This document shows, piece by piece, positions 21,609-32,689 of a stretch of 64,000 nucleotides of DNA. Under the pieces are notes generated by a model. That model had not been told where the DNA came from. It searched no databases and saw only the letters and a list, made by a program, of their open reading frames with translations. The position numbers and the translations under genes were made by a program. The first letter of the stretch is position 1, and the number at the start of each line of letters is the position of its first letter. Where the stretch lies: assembly GCA_950022655.1 (NCBI GenBank), contig OX465579.1, forward strand, positions 15,909,088 through 15,973,087. The letters run 5' to 3'. Source of the stretch: Alentia gelatinosa. Taxonomy: Eukaryota > Annelida > Polychaeta > Phyllodocida > Polynoidae.

Positions 21609-21727
21609 CATGATGTACAAGTCACAGTACGAGATGGTAATTTACGGTTTGTACAGACCGAGGCATTTATGCCAAGTTCCGTACAAACCGTAAATTATCG
21701 TCGAGTTCTGTGACTTGTACATGCATG
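21609..21727. repeat. Hairpin with ~46-bp arms
   Basis: The arms carry ATGTACAAGTCACAG and AATTTACGGTTTGTAC. The tip, CGAGGCATTTATGCCAAG, is a spread-out version of the CTYGGC...GCCTCG core, in reverse. No second copy of the arms is seen. Confidence 0.85.
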
Positions 21728-21959
21728 GTTGGACGTTACATATTTACTATATACCCAAAATTTAAAAAAAAAAAAAGGAATTTAATTTATAACAACCGAT
21801 ATGTTGATAAACGTATATGGCAAGGTGGTCTGTATTTTAGTGTACGGACCAGCCGTACAGTATTTTTACGTCATATGCCGAAACGGTGCGTATTTACAGT
21901 ATATACGGCATGGGTATATAGTAAAATGCCATACGCAAATCAACGTTAGTTCATATTGA

Positions 21960-23130
21960 GGTATAAATGTTAATCTGTAACAAAGATATGTTGCATGGAT
22001 ATACAACAAGGCTGTGTACAATGTGTAAATAGTCTGTAATGTATGAAACTGAGTTGGTTCAAGTCCACAAAAATATATTAAATTATGTGGGTGTCTTAAC
22101 CCATGCGTGTACTACTTCGTAAATAATCATAATCGGGATCCAATGAAAATTGGAAACTGCTTAAGACATCTCATAGGATCATAGAATTGATACCAGACTT
22201 CGTGTTGGCCTATGAAACACACATTTTGGATCATCAGTGTGATATGACAATGGGATTTTCAATTTACAAATTCTTTTCACAGACCACACAATGAGGGGAA
22301 AAGTGGAGTGATCTTTGCACGCAAAACAATGGTTAACCTAGGGTTGACATTTCGAGTATTCTATTTCAGAAACTGAAACAGACATGCCATTCAGTTTTCT
22401 TTTGTTCCCAGTTAATGTATTGCATACTACATTGACAAATAGGGAAGTGAAACTTTCAATTCCTGAGGAATAAACTACTCTTTTCTGATTTTTTTTTTTT
22501 TTCAGTGACACCCATTTATGTATACACATACATGTGTGCATGCTTATCATGTATTCTACTTATACTACTACAAATTAGAGGCCCGTTTAATAATCTAGGA
22601 TCGTACATGAAGACCCTTTTCTGTACCCCGCACAAGGGTTATCGTTTAATAATATTTATGTCTGTTCCCTAAGACAGTATTAACCACCCATAAGGTCGTC
22701 CATAAGTGTTGAATAACATTTACCCTCATCGTCCCTGAGTCCCTTTAAGACTGTCCTATGCACAGATTTGATCACATGCAGTCAATGGCAGGAATTGTCA
22801 CGACAGATTGGATGTCAAAAATGGAGACAATTCAATACTCATAACCAGATGTCTATTTTCATTGGGGTTTAATCATTATATAAATATGACACAAAGGAGA
22901 GGGAAAGATCTTACATTTGCACTTCCCCACTACTTTCTGGCTGGTTTCCTTGTTGAAGATCATTGATTAGCATTATCGACACAAAGGGTGAATTCTTCGC
23001 TTTGAACTTCTTCAAAGCTCAGAATTTGGAAAATCGTATAAATTCATATAGCATTGTAATTCTTGATATTTTTTGTGCTGAAAGGGACACAATGTAAGTT
23101 TTGAATCTGAAAATAGATGGTATGAAAATG
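21960..23130. other. Unannotated AT-rich stretch
   Basis: I see no gene or clear repeat apart from a short poly-T near 22490. Confidence 0.35.
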
Positions 23131-23132
23131 GA

Positions 23133-23133
<1 letters not shown>

Positions 23134-23198
<65 letters not shown>
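23134..23198. repeat. (TA)n microsatellite
   Basis: About 32 TA dinucleotides with one phase slip. Confidence 0.95.
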
Positions 23199-23200
<2 letters not shown>

Positions 23201-23336
23201 TGCGTATTCTTCTTTAATGAGAAAACATCAAGTGATAGTTGACAATACCCCTCAGGTTAGCCGTACTGGGGACTGTGGGAATGTATTTGTATTTTAATTT
23301 ATTTTCTGAGGCCAGCCATCATGTTGGCACCCGACT

Positions 23337-23420
23337 TTTAGCCATTTTCCACTGGCCGACTATTCGCCACTGACCTGCAGTCAGGAACCACCAACACCAG
23401 ATGGGTGAATGGAAACAGAC
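23337..23420. mobile_element. GTTTCCATTG MITE, short copy
   Basis: CATTTTCCACTGGCCGACTA, then GCAGTCAGGAACCACCAACA, then GGGTGAATGGAAACAG. This matches the inner unit at 13822-13920. Confidence 0.6.
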
Positions 23421-23527
23421 ATACAGAGAAGTGTTCACTGATTAATTGTGCATAGATTATGTAAGGAGACCACCACCGAAAGACTTCAGTCGGTATGGAC
23501 CTGTCAGATGCAGCAGAAACAAGGCGC

Positions 23528-23945
23528 AAGGCCAATGCCCATCTACCGATTTCGGAACATTTATGTACGTTTGTCGGCGACAAACGGAGGGCAATTTGTC
23601 TCAGGCGAGGTATCCTAACGGAATCGGTAGATGTAGGACAGCTAGGCAAGGCTACCCAACGATTAGTGAACCACCTCCTTCAGACTTCCTTTTGTCACTG
23701 ACAAGTTGTGGTTTTTTGCACTCCCCCAGTGATTAGTGGACCATACACCGATTTTGTCAGTGTGGTTATATATTTCGGTAGGTGTAGACTGATTTCCTTA
23801 GGACTAATACCCACCAGCCCCTCTCCTCAAGGGCCGCGAGTCGAGCGAGGGGTTACGTAATTTGCCGGTGACAAGGTGACTGATTCCTATACGATTTAGG
23901 AACTAATCGTTCAACCCTAAATCGGTAGATGGGCATCCGGCTTTA
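23528..23945 (+). mobile_element. ACCGATTT MITE, longer copy
   Basis: Ends GGCCAATGCCCATCTACCGA and AATCGGTAGATGGGCATCCG, with TTA after the right end. It has the same interior as 20370-20682 plus about 105 extra bases around 23660-23790 that look like a partial internal duplication. Confidence 0.8.
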
Positions 23946-24115
23946 CATTGAACCCTCACTGATTTTTAGACACCGACGTACCACTGACCGACTATTAGGA
24001 GCACTCAATAAATCGGTGCTGTTTTCGTCGGCCAGTGGCAAATGGCTTTCAGACGAAAACAACGGTTTATATTTGGATGAGCGAAGTAAAATTCACAGGG
24101 TGGGATTCATGTACC

Positions 24116-24325
24116 TCACAGGTTGTTTGTCTGAGACAAATCCTGCTGAGATGCTGTACTCAAACACAATCTCTTGTCTAAATTGTAGGGTTCCATTTCC
24201 CTGAGACATGTTTTTCCCCTGCTATTGTTGGTGAAATCTACCTCTAAAAAGGAACAGAATCTCAGAAGATTTTGAACCCTGTGAGGTATATAAATCCCAC
24301 CGTGTGAATCCCACTTTAGGAAGCT
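24116..24325. repeat. Dispersed repeat R-A, copy 2
   Basis: CTGAGACAAATCCTGCTGAG, then TTTTTCCCCTGCTATTGTTG, then AGGAACAGAATCTCAGAAGA, then GTGTGAATCCCACTTTAGGA. The order matches 1487-1935. Confidence 0.65.
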
Positions 24326-24781
24326 ACTGCCCCTTTCTGTACTGAGCTGGGTAAATAATGCTGAAGACACCCCATCGCGTATACAAGCCTAGACACTGAG
24401 AGACTGTATGGTCGTTCCCTCTATCTTCTTTATCTCTTATCCCGTTGATCTATCATTCGTTTTGCTTGTCATATTTCATTTTTTTAATACACAGTAGCTA
24501 TAAAATATCCAATCCTTTTTCATTAATTTGGTATAAATGGGCATAAACTCATTACCCTAAACGATATGGAATATAACCCCATGTCATGGACTAATGCAAC
24601 GCACGTTCACTAAATGCGAATTATGACCAATAAAAACATAAAGAGATTTCCCCTTTGCTCCCTGTGGTAGTTATAATACCTTGTAATCAGGGAAGGATCA
24701 GAAGTATAGATGTAGATTTATGCTACGATCGTGACAGTTATCTTTAAAAAAAGGCCCTCCTTGGGCTCTCCGTTCTAGATA

Positions 24782-24815
24782 CAGTAATATTTCACTTCGC
24801 GCTTTATAGTTACTG
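24782..24815. repeat. Mini-hairpin with CTTCGCG core
   Basis: CAGTAATATT and ATAGTTACTG flank TTCACTTCGCGCTTT. It is the smallest example of a core-capped hairpin in the window. Confidence 0.5.
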
Positions 24816-25207
24816 CTAGTTATACATCTTATTTATCTTATTTATCTACTAATAATCTCGTTATCCTACACATCTGATAAGATAACATGGGAATGATTAA
24901 CTCATTTGAACTAATCCTCTGAGGATCTATAGTTATAATTGAGATTAATCCTCCTCTTAATGACTAAAATAAAATACAAATGTGCGCTACAATGGTCATA
25001 AAGGTTCAAGCGAATGCTTCTCAAGTTAATGATTGACACTTCCCGCCTTGATATATCTGGAGCCAGCGGAAGATAGGGTGTTTTTAACCCAAGCTGATAC
25101 CTCCAGTCTAAATAAAAACCTTAAAAAAAAAAAAAAAGCCCCAGTTCTCATTCCTCTGATGAAGACCAAGTACCAGATCTCCCAACACTGTCAGGTGGCT
25201 GAAAAAG

Positions 25208-25231
25208 CCGTATTCTCTTAAGAGAATACGG
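25208..25231. repeat. 24-bp perfect palindrome
   Basis: CCGTATTCTCTT followed directly by its exact complement, with GCCGTATTCT repeated again just downstream. Confidence 0.85.
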
Positions 25232-25307
25232 AAAGCCGTATTCTACTCAGTAGCGATCTGTAGGCTCCATAGGCTTAGTATAGAGACTCCGTATTAGGTG
25301 GGTGAAC

Positions 25308-25893
25308 CTGGAGACACACCAAGCGAGAAATGCAGCGATTTCTGGAATCGCCAACACAAAATGTTATCTATTCTTCAATGCTTTACCTGATTATTGCTTC
25401 CAAGATGCTAAATTATCGGTGGGAGATATCACTATCGCCGCCATGACTCGCTTTGGTGTGTCCCCGCAGTAAAGCTGGAGACACACCAGGCGAGAAACGC
25501 AGCGATTTATGGAATCGCCAACATAAAATGGCCTATATGTGAGCTATTATTTCATATTTCACCTTATTATTGCGTCGGAGATGCTAAATTATTGGTGTGA
25601 GATATTACTATGAAATAATATCGCACATATGCACAAATTCTTTGTTGGCTATTCTGGAGATCGCTGCCGTCACTCGCTTGGTGTGTCCCCAGCATAAAGC
25701 CGGGGACACACCAAGCGAGTCAAGGTGGCGATCTCTGGAATCGCCAATACAAAATAACATACATCTGAGATATTTTTTCATAATAATATCTGCCACCGAT
25801 AATTTAGCGTATCAGAAGCAATAATCAAGGGAAATTTTGTGTTGGCGATTCCAGAAATCGTTGCCTTTCTCGCTTGGTGTGTCTCCGGCTTAA
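25308..25893. mobile_element. Three ACACACC MITEs in tandem
   Basis: Units at about 25308-25470, 25472-25693 and 25694-25893. Each starts GAGACACACCAAGCGAGAAA or a variant and ends CTCGCTTGGTGTGTCCCC or a variant. Inner blocks are GGAATCGCCAACACAAAATG and GATGCTAAATTATCGGTG. The units abut through a shared TAAAGC junction. Relatives lie at 34820-34860 and 35450-36155. Non-coding, 160-220 bp each. Confidence 0.8.
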
Positions 25894-25902
25894 TAAACAC
25901 TC

Positions 25903-26110
25903 TTATCCTACCCCTAATAAAAAACCGCCATAGACTTAACATAGGGAAATTTTATGTGGCAGGCCGTGACATAAAGTGTTTTTTATGCCACTAGAGTAAT
26001 AACAATATTGACCAATCAGAAAGCAGGATGTCAGCAACTATGAAGTTCTGTTGGTCATTGACTCAATATTTATCTTTTAGTAATACAAAAGCATAGACGA
26101 GGTAGGATAA
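25903..26110 (+). mobile_element. TATCCTACCCC element
   Basis: TATCCTACCCCTAATAAAAA at the left and GAGGTAGGATAAA at the right. GTGGCAGGCCGTGACATAAA resembles the head at 6357-6483. Confidence 0.65.
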
Positions 26111-26129
26111 ATACGAAACCGAACTCTAG

Positions 26130-26417
26130 TAAGGCCCGGCGTCCACCTACTACGATAGAATAGTAAACCTCCCGATATGGCACCGATACAAAATGTCAAA
26201 ATCGGTGCCATATCGGGAAGGTGCAAAATCGTAGACATATGTCTAGACATGCCAATCCACCACGCATTGTATGGGAGTTTTATCGGTGTCTAATCGCAGA
26301 AACGTGGTCAACTGCCCCGATATTAGGTAACCTTCCGACGCGATTTTGATTTTTTATCGGGAGGTGCATTGTAGGGCATATCGGTGCCAAATCGTAGTAG
26401 GTGGACGCCGGGCCTTA
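26130..26417 (+). mobile_element. GGCCCGG MITE, full length
   Basis: TAA-GGCCCGGCGTCCACC to GGTGGACGCCGGGCC-TTA with the complete family interior. Confidence 0.9.
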
Positions 26418-26528
26418 GACTTGTCAATGTCTATGCCACTCTGGTCAGGTCTGCTCCTCACTACACTCGGCTACGCCTCGTATAGTAATTCGCGACCTTC
26501 CCGCCATGGCATAAACATTGTCAAGTCT
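26417..26528. repeat. Core-capped hairpin abutting a MITE
   Basis: Outer arms AGACTTGTCAATG and CATTGTCAAGTCT, then CTATGCCA and TGGCATA. The tip is ACACTCGGCTACGCCTCGTA (26462-26481). The middle of each arm is diverged. It starts on the base after the GGCCCGG MITE ends. Confidence 0.75.
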
Positions 26529-26569
26529 AACTCTCGTTCGGTTTCTACTAAATACTCACCCCCACTCGG

Positions 26570-26830
26570 AGGGGAGCTTCAGAGAGGTGTGCACGAACAC
26601 AGGTGGGCCGACCGCAGCCTTGGCCGCAGGGGAAACCAGGGTACATGGGGTTTGAGGTGACCAGGTGTGGCCACCGGAGGAGGGTGCTGGCTACTCCGGC
26701 CGCGTGGAGCCGGGGGAGGGGCGGGGAGGAGACCGACCGCCCGCCTCCTGCCTGACGGATCCCGGGCGCCGCGGGGCCGGGGAGGGCGCACACGAGATGC
26801 CGGGGTGTTCTGACACGGGGCTTCTTACCA
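26570..26830. other. CpG island
   Basis: Dense CpG sequence (GGGCGCCGCGGGGCCGGGGA near 26764). Overlapping frames exist on both strands, as expected of GC-rich DNA, and none is recognisable. Confidence 0.35.
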
Positions 26831-26944
26831 TGGATTCCTCTCATGTGGTTTCTACGCCTTCCACCCCGCCGCTCATGATATCTCCTACCCTGTGGCCACT
26901 TCTCCGACACAAGGGGTGGATTTTGTGCGGGTGAAGTCCATATA

Positions 26945-27281
26945 GGGAGCCAAAGTGAACCCGCTAAAACTGAAGATACCCGTGCTCAAAACAGCAATTC
27001 CGGAGGCCAGGAAGAACAAGGTTCGGTGCCATTTAAAGCAAGAATTTCGTTTTTGGTCTCGTTTGGTACTAGTGAGGTGTAGTTTACTATCATCGTCTCT
27101 GAATAAGTCTGTCTTGAAGCTGCGATGACAGTTGTTAATTGTATCACACACATGTATTGAAAATATTGGAGAATACACATATAATCTCGAACATATTCTG
27201 TCAAAATATTCAGCGTTTATCTCCGGAAATTGTGTTTTGTGAACGGGTATCTGCGGTTTCAGCGGGTCCACTTTGGCACCC
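26945..27281. mobile_element. TATA-flanked element with ~65-bp inverted ends
   Basis: The left end GGGAGCCAAAGTGAACCCGC and right end GCGGGTCCACTTTGGCACCC continue as imperfect complements for about 65 bp. TATA lies immediately outside both ends (26941-26944 and 27282-27285). A minus-strand frame of 128 codons (26885-27271) spans the element but shows no recognisable domain; most of it is terminal repeat. TA or TATA duplication would fit a Tc1/mariner-like MITE. Confidence 0.7.
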
Positions 27282-27285
27282 TATA

Positions 27286-28270
27286 GGAGTGGGCTGGAAG
27301 GGGTATGAGAGAATTTTGATTAACAGCCAACAAAATACTAGAGATCTATTTAGAAATTATATCAAAATTGATATTATCAAGAATCTCACTTTGCTTTCTT
27401 AGTGAACAATATCCCTGTGGTTGCGTTATTTGAAAGTAATGTTAATGTTGAAGCCATCAGATTATATTGGATGGAAAATCTTTTGGGAAAACAATCCCAA
27501 ATTGCTATGAGAATCTTTTAAAAATTCTAGATATACACGTGCATATATTCCCAGACATTTACTGATTACATGCATTGAATAATATGACCATATGTATATG
27601 ATAAGACTGTCTTCCATAAAGACTGATCACGAGAACGCAACAAAGATCACGCTAAGATGGATGTTTTTCATTGCTCGTTCTTTTATAAACGCCTCCCATG
27701 AAGGGCTGTGCTGGTCAGTCAGAAGTCGTAAGTAGTACATGAAAATGTGGGATAGTGTATGGTTAACCTCAACCTCTAGCTGAGTTGTTTACCTTTGGGG
27801 TGTTGGCTTTGACATGTGTATCAATAAGGTATCACCGTATTGAACATGTATGGGGTTTCTATTAGCAGTTTTACTTGCTGCCTTAATTTTTAAAGATTTG
27901 TATTTATACTGGGACACGCTCAGCATTAAGCTGGATTCCATGTGAGCCCTGTTTCTTCATACATACATGTTTACAATATTTATGGTTTTACAAAGAAAAT
28001 ATTTTTTCCGCATGTATTTATCGCACACCCTGTGCGTAGTGTTTGACCACATACTTTACAAAGAAACATGTAGCAAACACAACTCATTTACAATGATTCA
28101 TTCTTATTATATCAGTCGATCTTGTACTATATATGGAAAACTATGAAGATACACGAATAAGAAAAAAGACATTGAAAGAGAAATAATGCCCTTTTCGTTA
28201 TGTTGCATACGTGGCTACCTCTTCATGTTTATTTGGGATTATATAGAACTGGATTGGGATTCATATAAAT
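27286..28270. other. Mostly unannotated stretch with one core-promoter-like site
   Basis: TATAAA at 27684-27689 is followed by TCAGTC with its A at 27717, a spacing of 33 bp that fits a TATA plus initiator promoter. GTAAGTAG lies near 27729. Nothing else here is recognisable and no gene is called. Confidence 0.25.
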
Positions 28271-28274
28271 ACGG

Positions 28275-28490
28275 AATACTCCACAAGTTTGGAGGCGCTG
28301 CTATCGTCATCGAGGCGAAACTGAGTGACGATTACGGCGCATCTAAATAAGTTGAGTATAGTATATTTTAAGATTCAAGTGTGGTTCTGGATTTATCTCA
28401 CCCCTTTCAATTACATCAAATAGCATCACAATATCAGAATAAACCAAATTACTTCGCAAATCCAGCTAGGAATGTTTAAATCTCCATGTT
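28275..28490 (+). repeat. Imperfect hairpin plus dispersed repeat
   Basis: The hairpin 28275-28361 has arms ATACTCCACAAGTTTGGAGG and ATCTAAATAAGTTGAGTAT and a tip CGAGGCGAAACTGAGTGACG. It is followed by GTGTGGTTCTGGATTTATCT and CACAATATCAGAATAAACC, the reverse complement of 8245-8445. Confidence 0.65.
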
Positions 28491-28879
28491 GATGTCTTGT
28501 GTTTTCTCTGGCATTCTAGCAAGTAGTCGTCAGCTGGCGGCAATGTCCAACGCAACATTCCTCAACCTCAGAATGTATTCGAGCGTTTATTCTGACGACT
28601 AGGGTTTCACAGAATCGCCGCCCATGTAATTCCTAATTCAAGGAAGATTGAAATAGCCGCTGGCGTCAGAGTGTGTCCGATAGTCATCAGGTGGTGCCAA
28701 ATTGAGTAATATCATATAATCAGACCATCTACAGTGACCACACACTTGGCGTTTACAATAGGTGATTTCTATCTTTTTTACTGCTGAAAAATGCCAGAAT
28801 ATCCGGCCATAATCGTCTGGTGTAAACAGCGAGTGAGGGTTGAAAGGATTTTCTAAGTTCTATGCACTAAGGTGAGTCA

Positions 28880-29190
28880 AATCTACCCGGAGGCGCCCTA
28901 CGTGACAGTGATTACCGGAGATGGTTGGTGGGGAATATAAAAGGCCTCTCAACCCATGCCGAGGGGATCCACAGAGCCACATGTCGTGGAAGTCACACGG
29001 ACAGGAAGTGACTAGCCCCACGGCGACGCCAGGCATCATGCGATCCGCTGTTTCCGGAAGCGAGCCAGGCGGAACCGGAAATCGCTGTCACGAACGTCGC
29101 TGGTTGCTCAAAGGAGCAGCGCCCGCAGGGTCAGCAGGGTTTGAGGGGCAATGTTTGAGGGGACATGCTTTCATTGCTTTCTAACCTTGT
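28880..29190 (+). promoter_or_regulatory. Promoter-like CpG patch with TATA and ETS sites
   Basis: TATAAAAG lies at about 28937-28944. Downstream are three ETS-type sites: ACAGGAAGTG (about 29000), TTTCCGGAAGC (about 29051) and ACCGGAAATC (about 29073). TACGTGAC lies upstream. An open frame at 28921-29184 has no recognisable features. TATA plus clustered ETS sites is compatible with a promoter, but no exon is identified. Confidence 0.35.
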
Positions 29191-29379
29191 GTGCGCTTCA
29201 CCTTTCACCACCACTACAAAGGGTCAATCCCCAGCATCTCTTCTTTTAATTACATCATGATTATTGAATTATGAAAGCAATCCGAATTATCAAAGCACGT
29301 CCTGTTTGGGTGTGTTGTTGTGTTTTTTTTTATAAAAGGGTCTGTCTGCATTCGACCTTCATCATTGCGGAACGCAGAG

Positions 29380-29780
29380 AATGGAGGAGACGACAAAAAG
29401 AGAGCAGCCGACAATTGAGAAGGAAAAGCGCGGGAAAAGTCTATCGGCAGCTGGCGTCTCCGCCGCGCGTTCCTGCAGACGCAGCTGGTGGCGGCGGCGG
29501 TACTTGAAAGAAACCACAGCTCCCCGTCTTCCGAGGAACGCACGTCTTTTTGTTTTCCGATTATAAATACTGATCAACTCAAAAGCGGCGGGCGAAGGAG
29601 GCTACAAAGGAGATGAAAGTCTGCTCTCCACGCTCAATTGGAGTTCTCGGGAGACGGCGAGAAAACACGAGAGCCGTGCGGTTTGCGGGGTCCATTCTCG
29701 TCAGACCTATGTTGACGATATGAAGTGCCTTTGATCCATTCACAATTCTTGTTCGTAGGAGAGTCGTCTGCTACCGTGAC
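29380..29780 (+). promoter_or_regulatory. Second TATA-bearing CpG patch
   Basis: CpG-rich DNA with GGTGGCGGCGGCGGTAC near 29485, then TATAAATA at about 29563-29570, then purine-rich sequence resembling a 5' UTR (GGCGAAGGAGGCTACAAAGG). A GGTAAATG near 29780 could be a splice donor. ATTATAAATACT also resembles a MEF2 site. No coding exon is evident. Confidence 0.25.
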
Positions 29781-30152
29781 TGGTAAATGCACAGCGCTGG
29801 TGGTATTCTGTTTTCTATGGACGACGTTGATTTGTTTTCACAAGCATGCAGACATGTCATCTGGGAGCACCTGAGGCTGGGTTAAAAGATCTGTGTCCGT
29901 GGGAGGGCACCCCGTGTAAATAGCATGGGTGACCGGTGATTTATAGCTTCATACCACGAGACAGCAACGAATTCCGACATACCCGATCGAGGAATATTAT
30001 CAAGAGATAAATGAGACCAAATATGTAAAATGAAAATTTAGAGGCCGCCCCAAGACCCACATGGATGAGGAGACCTTTCAAATTCACTGTGAGAAGAAAT
30101 TGTTAAACAAAGATTAAAAAATGGCTTAGATCAAATTGTTAGGGTGGAAATA

Positions 30153-30431
30153 TTAGGCCCGGCGTCCACCTACTACGATATGGCTCCGATATGGTCTACG
30201 ATGCACCTCCCAATAAAAATTCAAAATCGTGTCGGAAGGTCACATAATATCGGGGCAGTTGCCTACGTTTCTGCGATTAGACACCGATAAAACCCCATAC
30301 AATGCGTGGTGAATTGGCAGGTCTAGACATATGTCTACGATTTTGCACCTTCCCGATATGTCTCTGATATTGACTTTTTGTATCGGAGCCATATCTAAAT
30401 TCCTATCGTAGTAGGTGGACGCCAGGCCTTA
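30153..30431 (-). mobile_element. GGCCCGG MITE, full length, reverse
   Basis: TTA on both sides. The orientation is opposite to the 10-26 kb copies: the CGATGCACCTCC block precedes GTCTAGACATATGTCTACGA. Confidence 0.9.
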
Positions 30432-30577
30432 AGAAGGAAATACATCGAGATCCATAGCCACAGAAAATATGCCGTGAACTGGAGTTATGTCACGATGCAA
30501 AGCCGAGTGAGATTACGTCGCAAACCAAAATGAATGGTATAATTTCAGTAGCTCTGGATGGTGTGCGGTTCAGAATT

Positions 30578-30731
30578 TATCTCTCCCCTATCACTGACTT
30601 TTTGGCTAACAGTTGTGACATCATCCCCGATTGAATCTCCTTTTTTTCTTTTTTACAATACTGCATGAGCTTTGAGTACGAGTTCCCAATGGTAAGTCTA
30701 TGGGGAAACTCTACCAGAGGTGAGATAGCCT
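30578..30731. mobile_element. CACCCC foldback head, isolated
   Basis: It starts TTATCTCTCCCCTATCACTG and ends CCAGAGGTGAGATA, with GAGTTCCCAATGGTAAGTCT inside. No tail hairpin. Confidence 0.6.
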
Positions 30732-30775
30732 AAATATAGGGAGAAGATAGTATCCATAGCAGTTAAGGGGTCGGC

Positions 30776-30866
30776 ATAGAGACAGTCAGGTGGGATTGCA
30801 GCGGATTTGAGAGTAAAGGTATGGAGACCCCCGACTGAGGCAGAACCCACCAGCTTTGTCTCCCTG
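30776..30866. mobile_element. 90-bp GAGACAGGTGGG MITE
   Basis: GAGACAG...GGTGGGATTGC at the left and CCCACCAGCTTTGTCTC at the right. The interior (GGATTTGAGAGTAAAGGTAT, then CCCCGACTGAGGCAGAACC) is almost identical to 52758-52850, so movement or duplication is recent. Confidence 0.7.
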
Positions 30867-30889
30867 TTATACAGAATCTTCAAAGTCAC

Positions 30890-31110
30890 CGGCGGTCCAG
30901 GCAGCGGTGCCAACACGCATTGAACTTGGCAGCCAACTGGTGCCAGGAGTCGGCCTAAGATTGCCTCCCGTCTGTGTGTGTGGTTGCGCGGGAGAAGCGG
31001 CTTGCCAAAGGCGGTGGCAGGTCAACCGGCGGGTGGGGGGCAAGTTGACCGGGCCCAGCCTCTACAGTGCCCGCCGCACGACCTTTACGCCCCCTCCCCA
31101 ACTCGGCCTC
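30890..31110. other. GC-rich patch
   Basis: CpG-containing sequence inside overlapping frames of 146 and 69 codons on the plus strand. No domain is recognisable. It could be an exon with TATACAG as acceptor near 30872, but nothing supports this beyond openness. Confidence 0.2.
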
Positions 31111-32121
31111 ACCGGTTCCCTGTACAGACATCAGTCAGTCGGAACATTCAATACCGTTCAAATGGTATATGGACTTGGTATGTTTGATTGTTCTCCTGAA
31201 AAGCTTCCTGAAGAAACGTTCAATATGTCTGGACTTGAAAGATTTTTGTTTTTTCTTTATTGCAGGCAATTCACCAAGGTTGGTGGTCTTCAATGAATAT
31301 CTTATTAATGTATTTTTCCTGGTATACAACGCATTACTTCGTTTTTACCTCGAAATGAAACCTGGTATCAAATCTTCATCTGAAGTATGTACTTATGAAT
31401 AAAATCAGATTAAAAAAAGACTAGCAGCATTTTTTTTTATCTCTATGGACTTATTCACTGGTTATTCATTAATCAACATAATGCTATTATTTTGGTTATA
31501 ACAGATCGACAATTGCTAGAAAACATTAGAATGTAATTTGTGTTAATAAGAAAATTGACATAGTTGAATTTGACAAAGTTTCGAGCTGAAGTGCTCTTCC
31601 TAAGGTGTACTTATCATAATGATAAAATATTCTCATGGTGAAAATCATTGAGGCTCAGGATCTGAAATTTGATTAACAACTCATCCTTTAGACCAAACTA
31701 ACCGCCCAAAAAGCCCAACTTGTCCTTCTTGTCTAACTATTATATAATAAGATATCACATAATATATTAATATAAATGAAAAATGGTATCAATTGTGTTA
31801 TAATGTGTGTATGAAGCGGTATTCCGGGTAACCTCCGATATGTGTCGTCACCGAGCTGCTCGCTAACGGTTTGAGTCACTCTTCTCAACTCCACCAAACT
31901 GCTCAGACGCCTCTCCAGTGGTGGCAGAGAACATTTTTGTCTTAAGGGAGGTAGCCTATATCTATGTATTACTATTGCGGCAGGTTTATGGGTTTTATAC
32001 CCGTACGTGATTAACACGAATAAAGTGTGTTTATTGTATTTATTACCACCAAAGCCATTGTCGCTCCTTTATTTATGTAATGAGATATGTTTACATATAT
32101 ATATGTCTGTGTGAATGTGTG

Positions 32122-32125
<4 letters not shown>

Positions 32126-32194
<69 letters not shown>
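32126..32194. repeat. (TA)n microsatellite
   Basis: About 34 TA repeats preceded by a short TG-rich run and followed by AAATAAAAATG. Confidence 0.95.
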
Positions 32195-32198
<4 letters not shown>

Positions 32199-32333
32199 AA
32201 AATAAAAATGAAATAAAAATGAATAGATAAATATATATATATATTTATTTATTTTTCTTTATATCAAAGATTTTATCCAATTCTTTCAGTGAGAAAGCTC
32301 TTCCAGCGAATGGTCTATTGCACTAACTGCTAC

Positions 32334-32625
32334 TTTATCTCACCCCCGGTATTTGTTCTCCATAGACTTAACATTGGGAACTCGTATCTAACGCCCATGA
32401 GATATTTAGGAAAATATTCAATGGGGTATTATGTCACAAATGTTAGCACATTAGTTAATGTAAAGGATGATATAAATTCAGAAACCCATTCAAATTTATG
32501 GTCAGAGCTCAATCCCATCTCGCTTGAATAGCTACATAATTCACGCAACTTCGCCTTGTGAATTACTACGCGATTCAAACTTGAGGGGATACGAGCTCAG
32601 ACCACAAACATTCATAGCTTTCCTC
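32334..32625 (+). mobile_element. TATCTCACCCC foldback, GGTCAGAGCTC subfamily
   Basis: The head starts TTTATCTCACCCCCGG and includes ACTTAACATTGGGAACTCGT. The hairpin (32481-32622) has arms with TTTATGGTCAGAGCTC and GAGCTCAGACCACAAA. The tip is TCACGCAACTTCGCCTTGTG (32541-32560). The same arms occur at 45963-46240. Confidence 0.85.
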
Positions 32626-32689
32626 TATAGTATAAGCCCTCCACTATATGCACCTGTGTAAGTGTGATTATCGGGCCGACTTTCATTAT

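Noticed and set aside
26548..26910. Minus-strand 120-codon frame, Pro/Arg-rich
   Set aside because: It is explained by GC-rich DNA; a second minus-strand frame overlaps it and neither is recognisable.
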